Origin: Prevotellaceae bacterium UBA4361
GTDB lineage: Bacteria > Bacteroidota > Bacteroidia > Bacteroidales > Bacteroidaceae
Length of the DNA: 30,267 bases
Reading direction: 5' to 3'
Assembly (NCBI GenBank): GCA_002393575.1
Contig: DGSN01000032.1
Location: 110,953-141,219, forward strand
Shown here: positions 8,725 to 18,336 of the stretch, in pieces
Position numbering within the stretch: the first letter of the stretch is position 1
Layout of the letters: each line of letters begins with the position of its first letter
Made by a program: the position numbers and the translations under genes
The notes under the pieces: generated by a model
The model's database searches: none
What the model saw: the letters and a program-made list of their open reading frames with translations, nothing else
What the model was told of the DNA's origin: nothing

Positions 8725-10347
8725 ATGAGCAAATACATCTTTGTGACAGGTGGTGTTGTCAGTTCGCTTGGTAAGGGCATCATTTCGGCATCTATCGGTA
8801 AGTTGCTGCAAAAGCGTGGCTACAAAATCACGATTCAGAAGTTCGACCCTTACATCAACATCGACCCAGGCACTCTGAACCCTTACGAGCATGGCGAATG
8901 CTATGTGACTGCCGATGGCATGGAAACAGATCTCGACCTCGGCCACTACGAACGCTTCACAGGGATTCAGACGACACGTCACAATTCTCAGACTACGGGA
9001 CGCATCTATCAGGCTGTCATCGACAAGGAACGACGAGGCGACTATTTGGGACACACTATTCAGGTGGTTCCACACATCACCGACGAAATCAAACGACGGA
9101 TTCAACAACTGGCGAATCCTTCGGTGGATGACAAAATGGGGATGGGCGAAAGCTATGATTTCATCATCACAGAAATCGGCGGAACCATCGGTGACATGGA
9201 AAGCGCTCCCTTTCTGGAAGCCATACGCCAACTGAAATGGCAACTGGGCAAAGATGCTGTGTGTGTGCATCTCACCTACGTGCCCTATCTGAAGGCAGCT
9301 TGTGAACTGAAAACGAAACCCACTCAGCACAGCGTGAAGGAATTGCAATCGGCTGGCATCCAACCCGACATTCTCGTTCTTCGCACAGAGAAGCATCTGG
9401 ACGACCACCTGCGTGCCAAGGTTGCGGGATTCTGCAATGTGGATTTGGAATGCATCATTCAAAGCGAGGACTTGCCCAGCATCTACGAAGTGCCTGTGAA
9501 CATGCAGAAGCAGGGTCTCGACGCTGTCATCCTGCGCAAAATGGGCATTCCCGTGGGAGAAACTCCCGACTTGGGCGAATGGAATCATTTCTTGGAACTG
9601 CGTCGCAACGCCAAGGATGTGGTTCGCATTGGACTGGTGGGGAAATACGATTTGCAAGATGCTTACAAAAGCATCATGGAAAGTCTGAGCCATGCCGCCA
9701 CCTACCATCACAGGAAGGTGAGCATCAGTTTCATCCCTTCAGAGCATCTCGACAAGGACATGCTGGAAGCGCAGGACGGACTGGTCGTCTGCCCTGGATT
9801 CGGACAACGTGGCACCGAGGGAAAAATCCTTGCTGCACAATATGCCAGGGAACACGACCTTCCCTGCTTGGGCATCTGCTTGGGGATGCAGATGATGGTC
9901 ATTGAGTTTGCTCGAAACGTGTTGGGATGGAAAGAAGCGAAAAGCCGTGAGTTTGCCAACGAGGGAGAAACGGAAGATGGCGTGCCGTTTGTCATCGACC
10001 TCATGGAGGAACAGAAATGTGTTTCGCAAATGGGCGGAACCATGCGGCTTGGAGCTTACGATTGCCAGTTGGCAGACGGTTCCCATGCTGCTGCCATCTA
10101 TGGCAAGAGGCTCATCAGCGAACGTCATCGCCATCGTTATGAGTTCAACAATGCGTTCTTGGGCGCATTCGAAGCAAGGGGACTGGTATGCAGTGGCAGA
10201 AACCCTGATGCCCAACTGGTGGAAATCGTGGAAATGAAAGGACATCGCTGGTACATCGGCACTCAGTTCCACCCTGAATACCAAAGCACCGTGCTACACC
10301 CTCATCCTCTTTTTATGGATTTCATCAAAACAGCTATAGGGAAATGA
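8725..10347 (+). CDS. pyrG: CTP synthase (glutamine-hydrolysing)
   Basis: A 540-residue cytosolic enzyme that aminates UTP to CTP using ATP and glutamine. The N-terminal amidoligase domain opens with KYIFVTGGVVSSLGKG, the P-loop-like UTP/ATP site of all PyrG proteins. The C-terminal class I glutaminase has the nucleophile C385 in GICLGMQ and the HPEYQ triad segment near the end. I chose the ATG at 8725 (MSKYIF) because the longer frame from 8665 is translated from the upstream repeat and adds 20 residues unrelated to the family. The stop overlaps the carA start by 4 nt (ATGA), so pyrG-carA-carB are probably translationally coupled. Confidence 0.97.
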   Translation: MSKYIFVTGGVVSSLGKGIISASIGKLLQKRGYKITIQKFDPYINIDPGTLNPYEHGECYVTADGMETDLDLGHYERFTGIQTTRHNSQTTGRIYQAVIDKERRGDYLGHTIQVVPHITDEIKRRIQQLANPSVDDKMGMGESYDFIITEIGGTIGDMESAPFLEAIRQLKWQLGKDAVCVHLTYVPYLKAACELKTKPTQHSVKELQSAGIQPDILVLRTEKHLDDHLRAKVAGFCNVDLECIIQSEDLPSIYEVPVNMQKQGLDAVILRKMGIPVGETPDLGEWNHFLELRRNAKDVVRIGLVGKYDLQDAYKSIMESLSHAATYHHRKVSISFIPSEHLDKDMLEAQDGLVVCPGFGQRGTEGKILAAQYAREHDLPCLGICLGMQMMVIEFARNVLGWKEAKSREFANEGETEDGVPFVIDLMEEQKCVSQMGGTMRLGAYDCQLADGSHAAAIYGKRLISERHRHRYEFNNAFLGAFEARGLVCSGRNPDAQLVEIVEMKGHRWYIGTQFHPEYQSTVLHPHPLFMDFIKTAIGK

Positions 10348-11441
10348 AGAAAGCAAAATTAGTGTTGGAAGACGGCTCCGTGTTCGAGGGTCTGTCGTTC
10401 GGACACGAAGGAGAAGCAGACGGCGAAGTGGTGTTTTGCACCGCCATGACGGGCTACACGGAAAGCCTCACCGACCCCAGCTATGCAGGGCAGATGTTGG
10501 TGATGACCTACCCTTTGGTGGGTAATTATGGTGTTCCTCCATGCCATGCGGAGACTGCGACTGCGCTCGGCTCAGAGAATGGCCTACCCCAGTTCTGGGA
10601 AAGCGAACGGATTCACGCCAAAGCTCTCATCGTGGCAGACTACAGCGAGGCTTATTCGCATTGGAACGGCGTGGAAAGTCTGGAGAAGTGGTTGAAACAT
10701 GAACACGTTCCTGCCATGACAGGCATTGACACACGCGCGCTGACAAAGCTGCTGAGAGAAAAAGGGGTGATGACAGGAAGGATGACAACGCTTGCGCCAC
10801 AGGACTACAATGCGAACGAGAACCGATATGGTGCTACCAACTGGGTGGAACGTGTGTCGTGCCACGAGGTGATTCGATACCATGAAGGAGCAAAAAGGAA
10901 AGTGGTGCTGGTGGATTGCGGTGTGAAAGCGAACATCATCCGCTGCCTGCTGGAACGTGATGTAGAGGTCATCCGTGTGCCGTGGAATTACGACTATACG
11001 AAGATGGACTACGATGGGGTGTTCCTCAGCAATGGACCGGGCAATCCCGACCTCTGCCAAGCCACGGTGAATGTGCTACGCAAGCATCTGGTTAGCACGA
11101 GGAAGCCTGTTTTCGGCATCTGCCTGGGGCATCAACTGCTGGCGAAAGCGGCTGGGGCATCGGTCTATAAACTGAAATACGGACACCGCTCTCACAACCA
11201 GCCTGTGCGACTGATGGGTACGGAACGCTGCTTCGTGACGGCACAAAATCATGGTTATGCCGTTGATGCCCGCACATTGCCTGACGACTGGCAGGAGATG
11301 TTTGTGAACATGAACGATGGTTCGAACGAGGGCATACGCCACATGGAAAAACCGTGGTTCTCCGTGCAGTTTCATCCAGAAGCTTGCAGTGGGCCTACAG
11401 ATACGGAGTTTTTGTTTGACGAGTTTATTGCAAATTTATGA
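10344..11441 (+). CDS. carA: Carbamoyl-phosphate synthase, glutaminase (small) subunit
   Basis: A 365-residue class I glutamine amidotransferase subunit that feeds ammonia to CarB for carbamoyl phosphate, used in pyrimidine and arginine synthesis. The N-terminal CPSase small-chain domain (LEDGSVFEG, then the TGYTESLTDPSYAGQ segment) precedes the glutaminase domain, with nucleophile C260 in GICLGHQLL, the SNGPGNP motif and the C-terminal HPEA segment. The start codon overlaps the pyrG stop and its own stop overlaps the carB ATG, both by 4 nt. Length and motifs are ordinary for the family. Confidence 0.97.
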   Translation: MKKAKLVLEDGSVFEGLSFGHEGEADGEVVFCTAMTGYTESLTDPSYAGQMLVMTYPLVGNYGVPPCHAETATALGSENGLPQFWESERIHAKALIVADYSEAYSHWNGVESLEKWLKHEHVPAMTGIDTRALTKLLREKGVMTGRMTTLAPQDYNANENRYGATNWVERVSCHEVIRYHEGAKRKVVLVDCGVKANIIRCLLERDVEVIRVPWNYDYTKMDYDGVFLSNGPGNPDLCQATVNVLRKHLVSTRKPVFGICLGHQLLAKAAGASVYKLKYGHRSHNQPVRLMGTERCFVTAQNHGYAVDARTLPDDWQEMFVNMNDGSNEGIRHMEKPWFSVQFHPEACSGPTDTEFLFDEFIANL

Positions 11442-14400
11442 GGAACGAACAAATCAGAAAAGTGCTCCTCTTGGGTTCGGGAGCGTTGAAAATAGGTGAA
11501 GCAGGGGAATTCGACTACTCGGGGTCGCAAGCCTTGAAGGCTCTGCGCGAAGAAGGCATCAAGACGGTTCTCATCAATCCCAACATTGCCACAGTGCAAA
11601 CCTCGGAGGGAGTGGCTGACGAAATCTACTTCCTGCCCGTGCAGCCTCAATTTGTGGAGCGAGTGATTGAAAAGGAACGCCCCGACGGAATCCTACTGGC
11701 TTTTGGCGGTCAGACGGCACTGAACTGCGGTGTAGCACTCTATCAGAGCGGTGTGTTGGAACGCTACGGCGTGAAGGTGTTGGGTACGCCCGTGCAAACC
11801 ATCATCGACACGGAAGACCGCGAGCTCTTTGTGCGTCGTCTTGACGAAATCCACGTGAAAACAATCAAGAGCGAAGCTTGCTCCACCACGGAAGAGGCTC
11901 GACTCGCTGCCCAAAACTTGGGCTATCCTGTCATTCTCCGTGCTGCATACGCCTTAGGTGGACTGGGTTCGGGATTCTGCGACAACGAGACAGAACTCCT
12001 TGCATTGGCTGAGAAGGCTTTCTCCTTCTCTCCTCAGGTGCTTGTGGAGAAGTCGCTGAGGGGATGGAAAGAAATAGAATACGAGGTGGTACGCGATGCT
12101 CAAGACAACTGCATCACGGTGTGCAACATGGAAAATCTCGACCCGTTGGGCATCCACACGGGGGAATCGATTGTCGTTGCACCGAGTCAGACTCTCACCA
12201 ACTCGGAATATCACAAGCTGAGAGCGCTTGCCATCAAAATCATCCGACACATTGGCATTGTCGGCGAATGCAATGTACAGTATGCGCTCGACCCAGCATC
12301 GGAAGACTACAGAGTGATAGAAGTGAATGCCCGCCTGTCGCGCTCTTCTGCCTTGGCATCGAAAGCAACAGGCTATCCCTTGGCATTCATTGCAGCCAAA
12401 CTAAGTTTGGGCTACGGCTTGTTTGAACTGAAAAATTCGGTGACAAAAACCACTTCCGCCTTTTTCGAGCCAGCCCTCGACTACGTAGCTTGCAAGATTC
12501 CACGCTGGGACCTTTCCAAGTTTCATGGTGTGAATCGGGAATTGGGTTCCTCCATGAAAAGCGTGGGCGAAGTGATGGCAATTGGCAGAACTTTCGAAGA
12601 GGCACTGCAAAAGGGATTGCGAATGATTGGGCAGGGTATGCACGGATTTGTGGAAAACAAAGAATTGAACTTTCCCGACATCGACAAGGCTCTTCACGAA
12701 CCTACGGACAACCGCATCTTCGTCATATCGAAGGCTATGCACTTGCCTCACTACTCCATCGACCGCATTCACGAACTGACAAAAATAGACCGTTGGTTCC
12801 TGCAAAAGCTGAAGCACATTGTGGATATCGACGAGGTGCTGAAGACAAAATGTATCGACACACTCGAAAGGGAAACGATGCTCGAAGCCAAGACCTACGG
12901 TTTCTCGGATTTCCAAATTGCCAGAGCCATCGGACTGGAAAGTGAAACGAAAAACATGCATGAGGCGATGTTGCTTGTTCGTCAGCTTCGGAAATGGTAT
13001 GGCATCCAGCCTGTGGTGAAACAGATGGACACGCTTGCTTCTGAATATCCAGCCCAGACAAATTATCTCTATCTCACATATCAAGGAGCTGGCACATCGG
13101 CATCCAAGAACGATATTAACTACGAAGGCGACAAACGCTCTGTCATTGTTCTTGGTTCAGGTGCCTATCGCATAGGAAGCAGTGTGGAGTTTGACTGGTG
13201 CGGTGTGCAAGCTCTCAATACCATCCGCGAAGAAGGTTGGCGCTCGGTGATGATTAACTACAACCCCGAAACGGTTTCTACCGACTACGACCTTTGCGAC
13301 CGCCTCTACTTCGACGAACTGACGTTCGAACGAGTGATGGACATCGTGGAACAGGAGCAACCTCACGGAGTGATTGTTTCTACGGGTGGACAAATTCCAA
13401 ACAATCTTGCCCTCCACCTCGATGAACAGCACGTTCCAATTCTCGGCACGCAAGCAAGCGACATAGACCGAGCCGAAGACCGAGCCAAGTTTTCAGCCAT
13501 GCTGAACGACCTCGGCGTACACCAGCCCGAATGGTCTGCGCTCAGCTCCATGCAAGACATCAATCAATTCTTGGAACGAGTCGGTTTCCCCGTGCTTGTC
13601 CGTCCTTCGTATGTGCTAAGTGGAGCTGCCATGAATGTTTGCTCCAACGAGGAAGAACTTCATCGCTTTCTCCAACTTGCAGTCAACGTGTCGGAAGACC
13701 ATCCCGTGGTAGTGTCCAAATTCATAGAACACGCCAAGGAAATCGAGATGGATGCCGTGGCACGTAATGGCGAAATCCTTGCTTACGCCATTTCTGAACA
13801 CATAGAATTTGCAGGCGTTCATTCGGGTGATGCTACGATACAATTTCCACCACAGAAACTCTATGTGGAAACCGTTCGTCGCATCAAGCGCATCACGCGG
13901 CAAATTGCACAGGCATTGCACATCAATGGACCTTTCAACATTCAATATATGGCTCGTCAGAATGATATTCTCGTCATTGAATGCAACCTTCGTGCATCAC
14001 GCTCGTTCCCTTTCGTCTCGAAGGTTCTGAAACTGAATCTCATTCGCCTTGCCACTCGGGTGATGCTCGGCTTGCCTGTGGAACGTCCATCCAAAAACCT
14101 TTTCGACCTCGATTACGTTGGCATCAAGGCTTCGCAATTCTCCTTCAACCGTCTCCAAAATGCGGACCCCGTGCTGGGTGTAGATATGGCATCGACGGGA
14201 GAAGTGGGATGCATCGGCGACACCACCGACACAGCATTGCTCACAGCGATGCTCTCCGTGGGCTATCGTATTCCCAAACGGGGTGGTTCGATACTTCTCT
14301 CCACGGGTGGAGCCAAACAGAAAGCGGACATGCTCGAAGCAGCACGACAACTGGCAACATACGGTTACAAGCTCTATGCCACAGGTGGAACATCGAGGTA

Positions 14401-14689
14401 TCTTTCCGAAAACGGCATTGCCAACACGCAGGTTTTCTGGCCATCAGAAACGGAACATCAACCTCAAGCTCTCAGCCTTCTGCATGAGCATCAAATAGAC
14501 ATGGTTGTAAACATTCCAAAGGACTTGACAACACACGAGCTGACCAACGGCTACAAAATACGTCGTGCAGCCATCGACCTCAACATACCTCTGATTACCA
14601 ATGCTCGCTTGGCATCTGCTTTCATCTTTGCCTTCACATCCTCATCCGAGGAAAGCATCTCCATCAAGAGCTGGAACGAATACAAATAA
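11438..14689 (+). CDS. carB: Carbamoyl-phosphate synthase, synthetase (large) subunit
   Basis: A 1083-residue protein with the usual two homologous ATP-grasp halves. The first half begins with KVLLLGSGALKIGEAGEFDY and the second with SVIVLGSGAYRIGSSVEFDW, each with its FGGQTALN/STGGQIPNN loop. A C-terminal MGS-like allosteric domain includes LYATGGTSRYLSENGI. It makes carbamoyl phosphate from bicarbonate, ATP and the ammonia channelled from CarA. Length is close to E. coli CarB (1073). The ATG lies in the 4-nt overlap with the carA stop. A 146-nt AT-rich spacer with inverted repeats separates it from asnB. Confidence 0.97.
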   Translation: MRNEQIRKVLLLGSGALKIGEAGEFDYSGSQALKALREEGIKTVLINPNIATVQTSEGVADEIYFLPVQPQFVERVIEKERPDGILLAFGGQTALNCGVALYQSGVLERYGVKVLGTPVQTIIDTEDRELFVRRLDEIHVKTIKSEACSTTEEARLAAQNLGYPVILRAAYALGGLGSGFCDNETELLALAEKAFSFSPQVLVEKSLRGWKEIEYEVVRDAQDNCITVCNMENLDPLGIHTGESIVVAPSQTLTNSEYHKLRALAIKIIRHIGIVGECNVQYALDPASEDYRVIEVNARLSRSSALASKATGYPLAFIAAKLSLGYGLFELKNSVTKTTSAFFEPALDYVACKIPRWDLSKFHGVNRELGSSMKSVGEVMAIGRTFEEALQKGLRMIGQGMHGFVENKELNFPDIDKALHEPTDNRIFVISKAMHLPHYSIDRIHELTKIDRWFLQKLKHIVDIDEVLKTKCIDTLERETMLEAKTYGFSDFQIARAIGLESETKNMHEAMLLVRQLRKWYGIQPVVKQMDTLASEYPAQTNYLYLTYQGAGTSASKNDINYEGDKRSVIVLGSGAYRIGSSVEFDWCGVQALNTIREEGWRSVMINYNPETVSTDYDLCDRLYFDELTFERVMDIVEQEQPHGVIVSTGGQIPNNLALHLDEQHVPILGTQASDIDRAEDRAKFSAMLNDLGVHQPEWSALSSMQDINQFLERVGFPVLVRPSYVLSGAAMNVCSNEEELHRFLQLAVNVSEDHPVVVSKFIEHAKEIEMDAVARNGEILAYAISEHIEFAGVHSGDATIQFPPQKLYVETVRRIKRITRQIAQALHINGPFNIQYMARQNDILVIECNLRASRSFPFVSKVLKLNLIRLATRVMLGLPVERPSKNLFDLDYVGIKASQFSFNRLQNADPVLGVDMASTGEVGCIGDTTDTALLTAMLSVGYRIPKRGGSILLSTGGAKQKADMLEAARQLATYGYKLYATGGTSRYLSENGIANTQVFWPSETEHQPQALSLLHEHQIDMVVNIPKDLTTHELTNGYKIRRAAIDLNIPLITNARLASAFIFAFTSSSEESISIKSWNEYK

Positions 14690-14835
14690 TAAATGAGGGA
14701 TGAAGAATGGTCGCTTCGCTCCGAATGAAGAATGTATTTTACTCTGCTCATTGGATGAGTAACTTTAATTCTTCATTTTTCATTCTTAATTCTTATTTTT
14801 TCACTTTTTATTTTTCACTTTTAACTTTAATATAT
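14690..14835. repeat. carB-asnB spacer with inverted repeats
   Basis: This 146-nt AT-rich spacer contains an inverted repeat AATGAAGAAT / ATTCTTCATT (14724-14733 with 14768-14777) enclosing a smaller CTCAT-TGG-ATGAG hairpin (14747-14759). Beyond it lie CATTCTTAATTCTT and TTTTTCACTT repeats like those inside the elements flanking gltD. An open frame runs through it into asnB from 14707 but looks non-coding. It may be a decayed intergenic repeat; no promoter box was seen. Confidence 0.5.
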
Positions 14836-16533
14836 ATGTGTGGAATTGTAGGTATTTTTCAGATAAAGGAACAAACTCGACAACTGAGACAGCAAGCATT
14901 GACAATGAGTCAGAAACTAAGACACCGTGGTCCCGACTGGAGCGGAATATGGTGTGGTGGTACAGCAATCTTGGCACACGAACGATTGAGTATCGTGGAT
15001 CCTGAAAGTGGAAAGCAGCCGTTGTTTTCACCCGATGCCCAACAGGTGCTGGCAGTGAATGGCGAAATCTATAATCATCAGGAAATCAGAAAACAATTCT
15101 CTGGACAATACGAATTCCAAACGGGAAGCGATTGTGAAGTGATTCTTGCGCTCTACAAGGAATGGCGCTCGTCCAAATCTTTCGATAGCACTGCATATCC
15201 GCCATTTTTAGAAACAATTAGCGGAATCTTCGCCTTTGCTCTCTACGACCTGGAACGGGATGAATTTCTCATTGCTCGCGACCCCATCGGTGTCATACCT
15301 TTATATATTGGCTACAATGCAGACGGTACCATCCTCGTGGCATCAGAACTGAAAGCACTCGAAGGACAATGCGAACGGTACGAACCGTTTCTGCCTGGAC
15401 ATTATTATTGGAGCAAACAGCCTGGAATGAAACGGTATTATCAGCGCGACTGGATGCAATATGATGCCATCAAAGACAACGATGCCAACGGCGAAGACAT
15501 ACGTCAGACACTTCGTCAAGCTGTGAAACGCCAATTGATGTCAGATGTGCCATACGGAGTATTGCTCAGTGGAGGGTTGGATTCAAGTATCATTTCTGCC
15601 GTTGCAGAACGCTACTCCGAGAACCGCATTGAGGACAATGGGCAAACTCGTGCTTATTGGCCTCGTCTTCATTCCTTCGCTGTGGGACTAAAAGGGGCAC
15701 CCGACTTGCAGAAAGCACGTCTTGTGGCAGAGCATATCGGTACCGTTCACCATGAAATCAACTACACCATCCAAGAAGGAATCGATGCCATCCGAGATGT
15801 AATCTACTATATAGAAACGTATGATGTAACCACAGTCCGAGCATCCACACCGATGTATCTTCTTGCACGTGTCATCAAGTCGATGGGCATCAAGATGGTG
15901 CTTTCGGGTGAAGGAGCAGATGAAATTTTCGGTGGTTATCTCTACTTCCACAAAGCACCAAGCGCACGCGATTTCCATGAAGAAACCGTTCGTAAGCTTT
16001 CCAAGCTCCATCAGTACGATTGCTTACGTGCCAACAAAAGTCTTTCGGCATGGGGAGTAGAGGGTCGTGTGCCATTTCTTGACAAAGAATTTCTCGACGT
16101 TGCTATGCGCACAAACCCTAAAGCAAAGATGTGTCCAGGACAAACGATAGAAAAGCGCATTCTGCGTGAAGCTTTCTCCGATATGCTTCCCGAAGAGATT
16201 GCATGGCGACAGAAAGAACAATTCAGCGATGGTGTTGGCTATTCATGGATTGACACTCTCAAGCGCATCACATCGGAAGCCGTGACCGACGAACAAATGG
16301 CTCACGCTGCCGAACGATTCCCTATCAACCCACCTCTGAACAAAGAGGAATACTACTATCGCAGCATCTTTGAGGAGCATTTTCCAAGTGAATCCGCTGC
16401 CCGAAGTGTACCACAAGAGGCAAGTGTTGCTTGTTCCACAGCCATTGCACGCGAATGGGACGAAGCATTCAAAAAACTCAACGATCCAAGCGGACGTGCC
16501 GTGAGCGGCGTTCATGAACAGGCATACCAATAA
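14836..16533 (+). CDS. asnB: Asparagine synthase B, glutamine-hydrolysing
   Basis: A 565-residue cytosolic enzyme that converts aspartate to asparagine with ATP and glutamine. The start is fixed at 14836 because the Ntn glutaminase needs Cys2 exposed after Met removal (MCGIVGIF); the longer frame from 14707 would bury it behind 43 residues coded by the spacer. Visible motifs include LRHRGPDWSG, NGEIYNH (glutamine site) and the ATP pyrophosphatase loop SGGLDSS from residue 245, followed by LSGEGADEIFGGY and VEGRVPFLDKEFLD. Length is close to E. coli AsnB (554). The purF-like gene starts 16 nt downstream, so the two are probably co-transcribed. Confidence 0.95.
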   Translation: MCGIVGIFQIKEQTRQLRQQALTMSQKLRHRGPDWSGIWCGGTAILAHERLSIVDPESGKQPLFSPDAQQVLAVNGEIYNHQEIRKQFSGQYEFQTGSDCEVILALYKEWRSSKSFDSTAYPPFLETISGIFAFALYDLERDEFLIARDPIGVIPLYIGYNADGTILVASELKALEGQCERYEPFLPGHYYWSKQPGMKRYYQRDWMQYDAIKDNDANGEDIRQTLRQAVKRQLMSDVPYGVLLSGGLDSSIISAVAERYSENRIEDNGQTRAYWPRLHSFAVGLKGAPDLQKARLVAEHIGTVHHEINYTIQEGIDAIRDVIYYIETYDVTTVRASTPMYLLARVIKSMGIKMVLSGEGADEIFGGYLYFHKAPSARDFHEETVRKLSKLHQYDCLRANKSLSAWGVEGRVPFLDKEFLDVAMRTNPKAKMCPGQTIEKRILREAFSDMLPEEIAWRQKEQFSDGVGYSWIDTLKRITSEAVTDEQMAHAAERFPINPPLNKEEYYYRSIFEEHFPSESAARSVPQEASVACSTAIAREWDEAFKKLNDPSGRAVSGVHEQAYQ

Positions 16534-16549
16534 CTAAAGTAAACTGACT

Positions 16550-18307
16550 GTGGAACAACTGAAGCATGAATGTGGTGTGGCAATGATTCGCCTACTGAAA
16601 CCGATTGTGTACTACGAAAAGAAATATGGCACACGCCACTACGGACTGAACAAACTCTACCTGATGATGGAGAAACAGCACAATCGAGGACAAGAAGGAG
16701 CAGGCATTGCCTCTGTCCACCTCGATGCGATTCCAGGCAAGGAATATATGTTTCGTGAAAAGGCGCAAGGCAAAGATGCCATCACAGACATATTCTCACA
16801 CATCGGAGACGATTTTGCAGGAGAACTGCTGATGGGACATTTGCGCTACTCCACAACTGGCAAGAGCGGACTCACCTTTGTCCATCCTTTTCTTCGACGA
16901 AACAACTGGCGAGCCAAGAATCTTTGCCTTTGTGGTAACTTCAATATGACGAACATCGATGAAGTATTCCAGCAACTCACTCGGCAAGGCCAATATCCAC
17001 GCATCTTCAGCGACTCCTACATCATGCTCGAACTCATGGGGCACAGATTGGACAGGGAGGTGGAGCGCAACTATGTCAGAGCCAAAGAACAAGGACTCCA
17101 AGACAATGCCATCACCGATTTCATCGACGCTCATGTGGAAATGACGAACGTCCTGAAAACCACCATGCCACACTTCGATGGAGGCTACGTTGTATGTGGA
17201 CTGACGGGGTCTGGTGAATTCTTTTCCATGCGCGACCCTTGGGGCATACGACCTGCCTTCTACTATCAAGATGATGAAATCGTCGCACTTGCTTCCGAGC
17301 GTCCTGTATTACAGACGACATTCGACTTGCAAGTAAACGACATCCATGAACTTCCAGCAGGTCATGCTCTCACTGTCAATCGCAACGGCAATGTCAACAT
17401 TTCCGCTGTCATAGCTCCTTCATCCAAAAAGAAGTCGTCTTGTTCCTTCGAGCGCATCTACTTCAGTCGCGGCAATGACAACGATATTTATCTTGAGCGG
17501 AAACGTCTTGGTGAGCAACTCGTTCCAGCTGTCACCAATGCCATCGACAACGACATTGCCAACACCGTTTTCTCCTTCATTCCCAACACAGCAGAGGTTG
17601 CTTATTACGGACTGCTTCAAGGATTTATGAAAAGAGGACACGATGTGCGTTTTGAGAAAATTGCTTGGAAAGACATCAAACTACGCACATTCATCACAGA
17701 CGGACAAGCCGAACGAAACGACCTCGCAGCCCACGTCTATGATATCACCTATGGTGTAGTCCATCCCTACGAGGACAATTTAGTCATCATTGACGACAGC
17801 ATCGTTCGAGGCACAACACTCAAGGAAAGCATCATCACGATTCTTAACCGCTTACACCCCAAGAAAATCGTTTTCGTCAGCAGTGCTCCGCAAATACGCT
17901 ATCCCGATTTCTACGGCATTGACATGGCAAAGCTCGAAGAGTTCATTGCCTTCCGTGCTTGTATAGCTCTCATTCAAGAGCAAAACATGCAACCCTTGCT
18001 CTACGACATCTATTATCAATGCCAGCAAGAACTGCAAAAACCAGCAACGGAGCAATCTCTACCCGTAAAAAAAATCTACCAGCCTTTCAGCGTAGAACAA
18101 ATCAATCGAAAGATGGCAGACATGCTTCGTCCAGAAGGAGTTGACACCCCTATCGAATTTGTTTTTCAAAGCATTGAAGGACTTCACAAAGCTTGTCCCA
18201 ACCATCAAGGCGATTGGTATTTCACAGGCAACTACCCCACCCCAGGCGGAATCCGTCTCTGCAACCAATCATTTATAGAATTTGTGGAATCTTCCTTTAT
18301 GAAATAA
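16550..18307 (+). CDS. Divergent amidophosphoribosyltransferase (PurF-like)
   Basis: A 585-residue PurF-family protein, longer than E. coli PurF (about 505). The GTG start at 16550 is supported by the short propeptide before the Ntn nucleophile (MEQLKHE then Cys8, as in the HECG site of PurF precursors). It keeps GHLRYSTTG and the SDSYIM aspartate, and has the PRPP site VIIDDSIVRGTT (D415-D416). It differs from typical PurF in three ways: the HNGNL oxyanion motif reads LCGNF with Cys at 128; the PRPP flexible loop after RTFITDGQAER lacks the usual Arg/Lys-rich run; and there are about 80-100 extra C-terminal residues. The iron-sulfur cysteine position (PCFYGID in B. subtilis-type enzymes) is Asp (PDFYGID). 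It probably makes phosphoribosylamine, but its glutaminase may be altered. It may be a paralog of a canonical PurF elsewhere, so I give no symbol. Confidence 0.85.
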   Translation: MEQLKHECGVAMIRLLKPIVYYEKKYGTRHYGLNKLYLMMEKQHNRGQEGAGIASVHLDAIPGKEYMFREKAQGKDAITDIFSHIGDDFAGELLMGHLRYSTTGKSGLTFVHPFLRRNNWRAKNLCLCGNFNMTNIDEVFQQLTRQGQYPRIFSDSYIMLELMGHRLDREVERNYVRAKEQGLQDNAITDFIDAHVEMTNVLKTTMPHFDGGYVVCGLTGSGEFFSMRDPWGIRPAFYYQDDEIVALASERPVLQTTFDLQVNDIHELPAGHALTVNRNGNVNISAVIAPSSKKKSSCSFERIYFSRGNDNDIYLERKRLGEQLVPAVTNAIDNDIANTVFSFIPNTAEVAYYGLLQGFMKRGHDVRFEKIAWKDIKLRTFITDGQAERNDLAAHVYDITYGVVHPYEDNLVIIDDSIVRGTTLKESIITILNRLHPKKIVFVSSAPQIRYPDFYGIDMAKLEEFIAFRACIALIQEQNMQPLLYDIYYQCQQELQKPATEQSLPVKKIYQPFSVEQINRKMADMLRPEGVDTPIEFVFQSIEGLHKACPNHQGDWYFTGNYPTPGGIRLCNQSFIEFVESSFMK

Positions 18308-18336
18308 GTTCTATTATATAATAAGGTATTGTTTCC

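Noticed and set aside
8704..9711. 335-codon minus-strand ORF opposite pyrG, and similar long antisense frames opposite gltB and gltD
   Set aside because: They lie wholly within genes of firm identity, have no recognisable domains and arise from the codon bias of the sense strand.
18308..18336. Possible terminator between the purF-like gene and the DUF3256 gene
   Set aside because: Only a short AT-only palindrome (ATTATATAAT) is present, without a GC stem or T-run, so no terminator is called.
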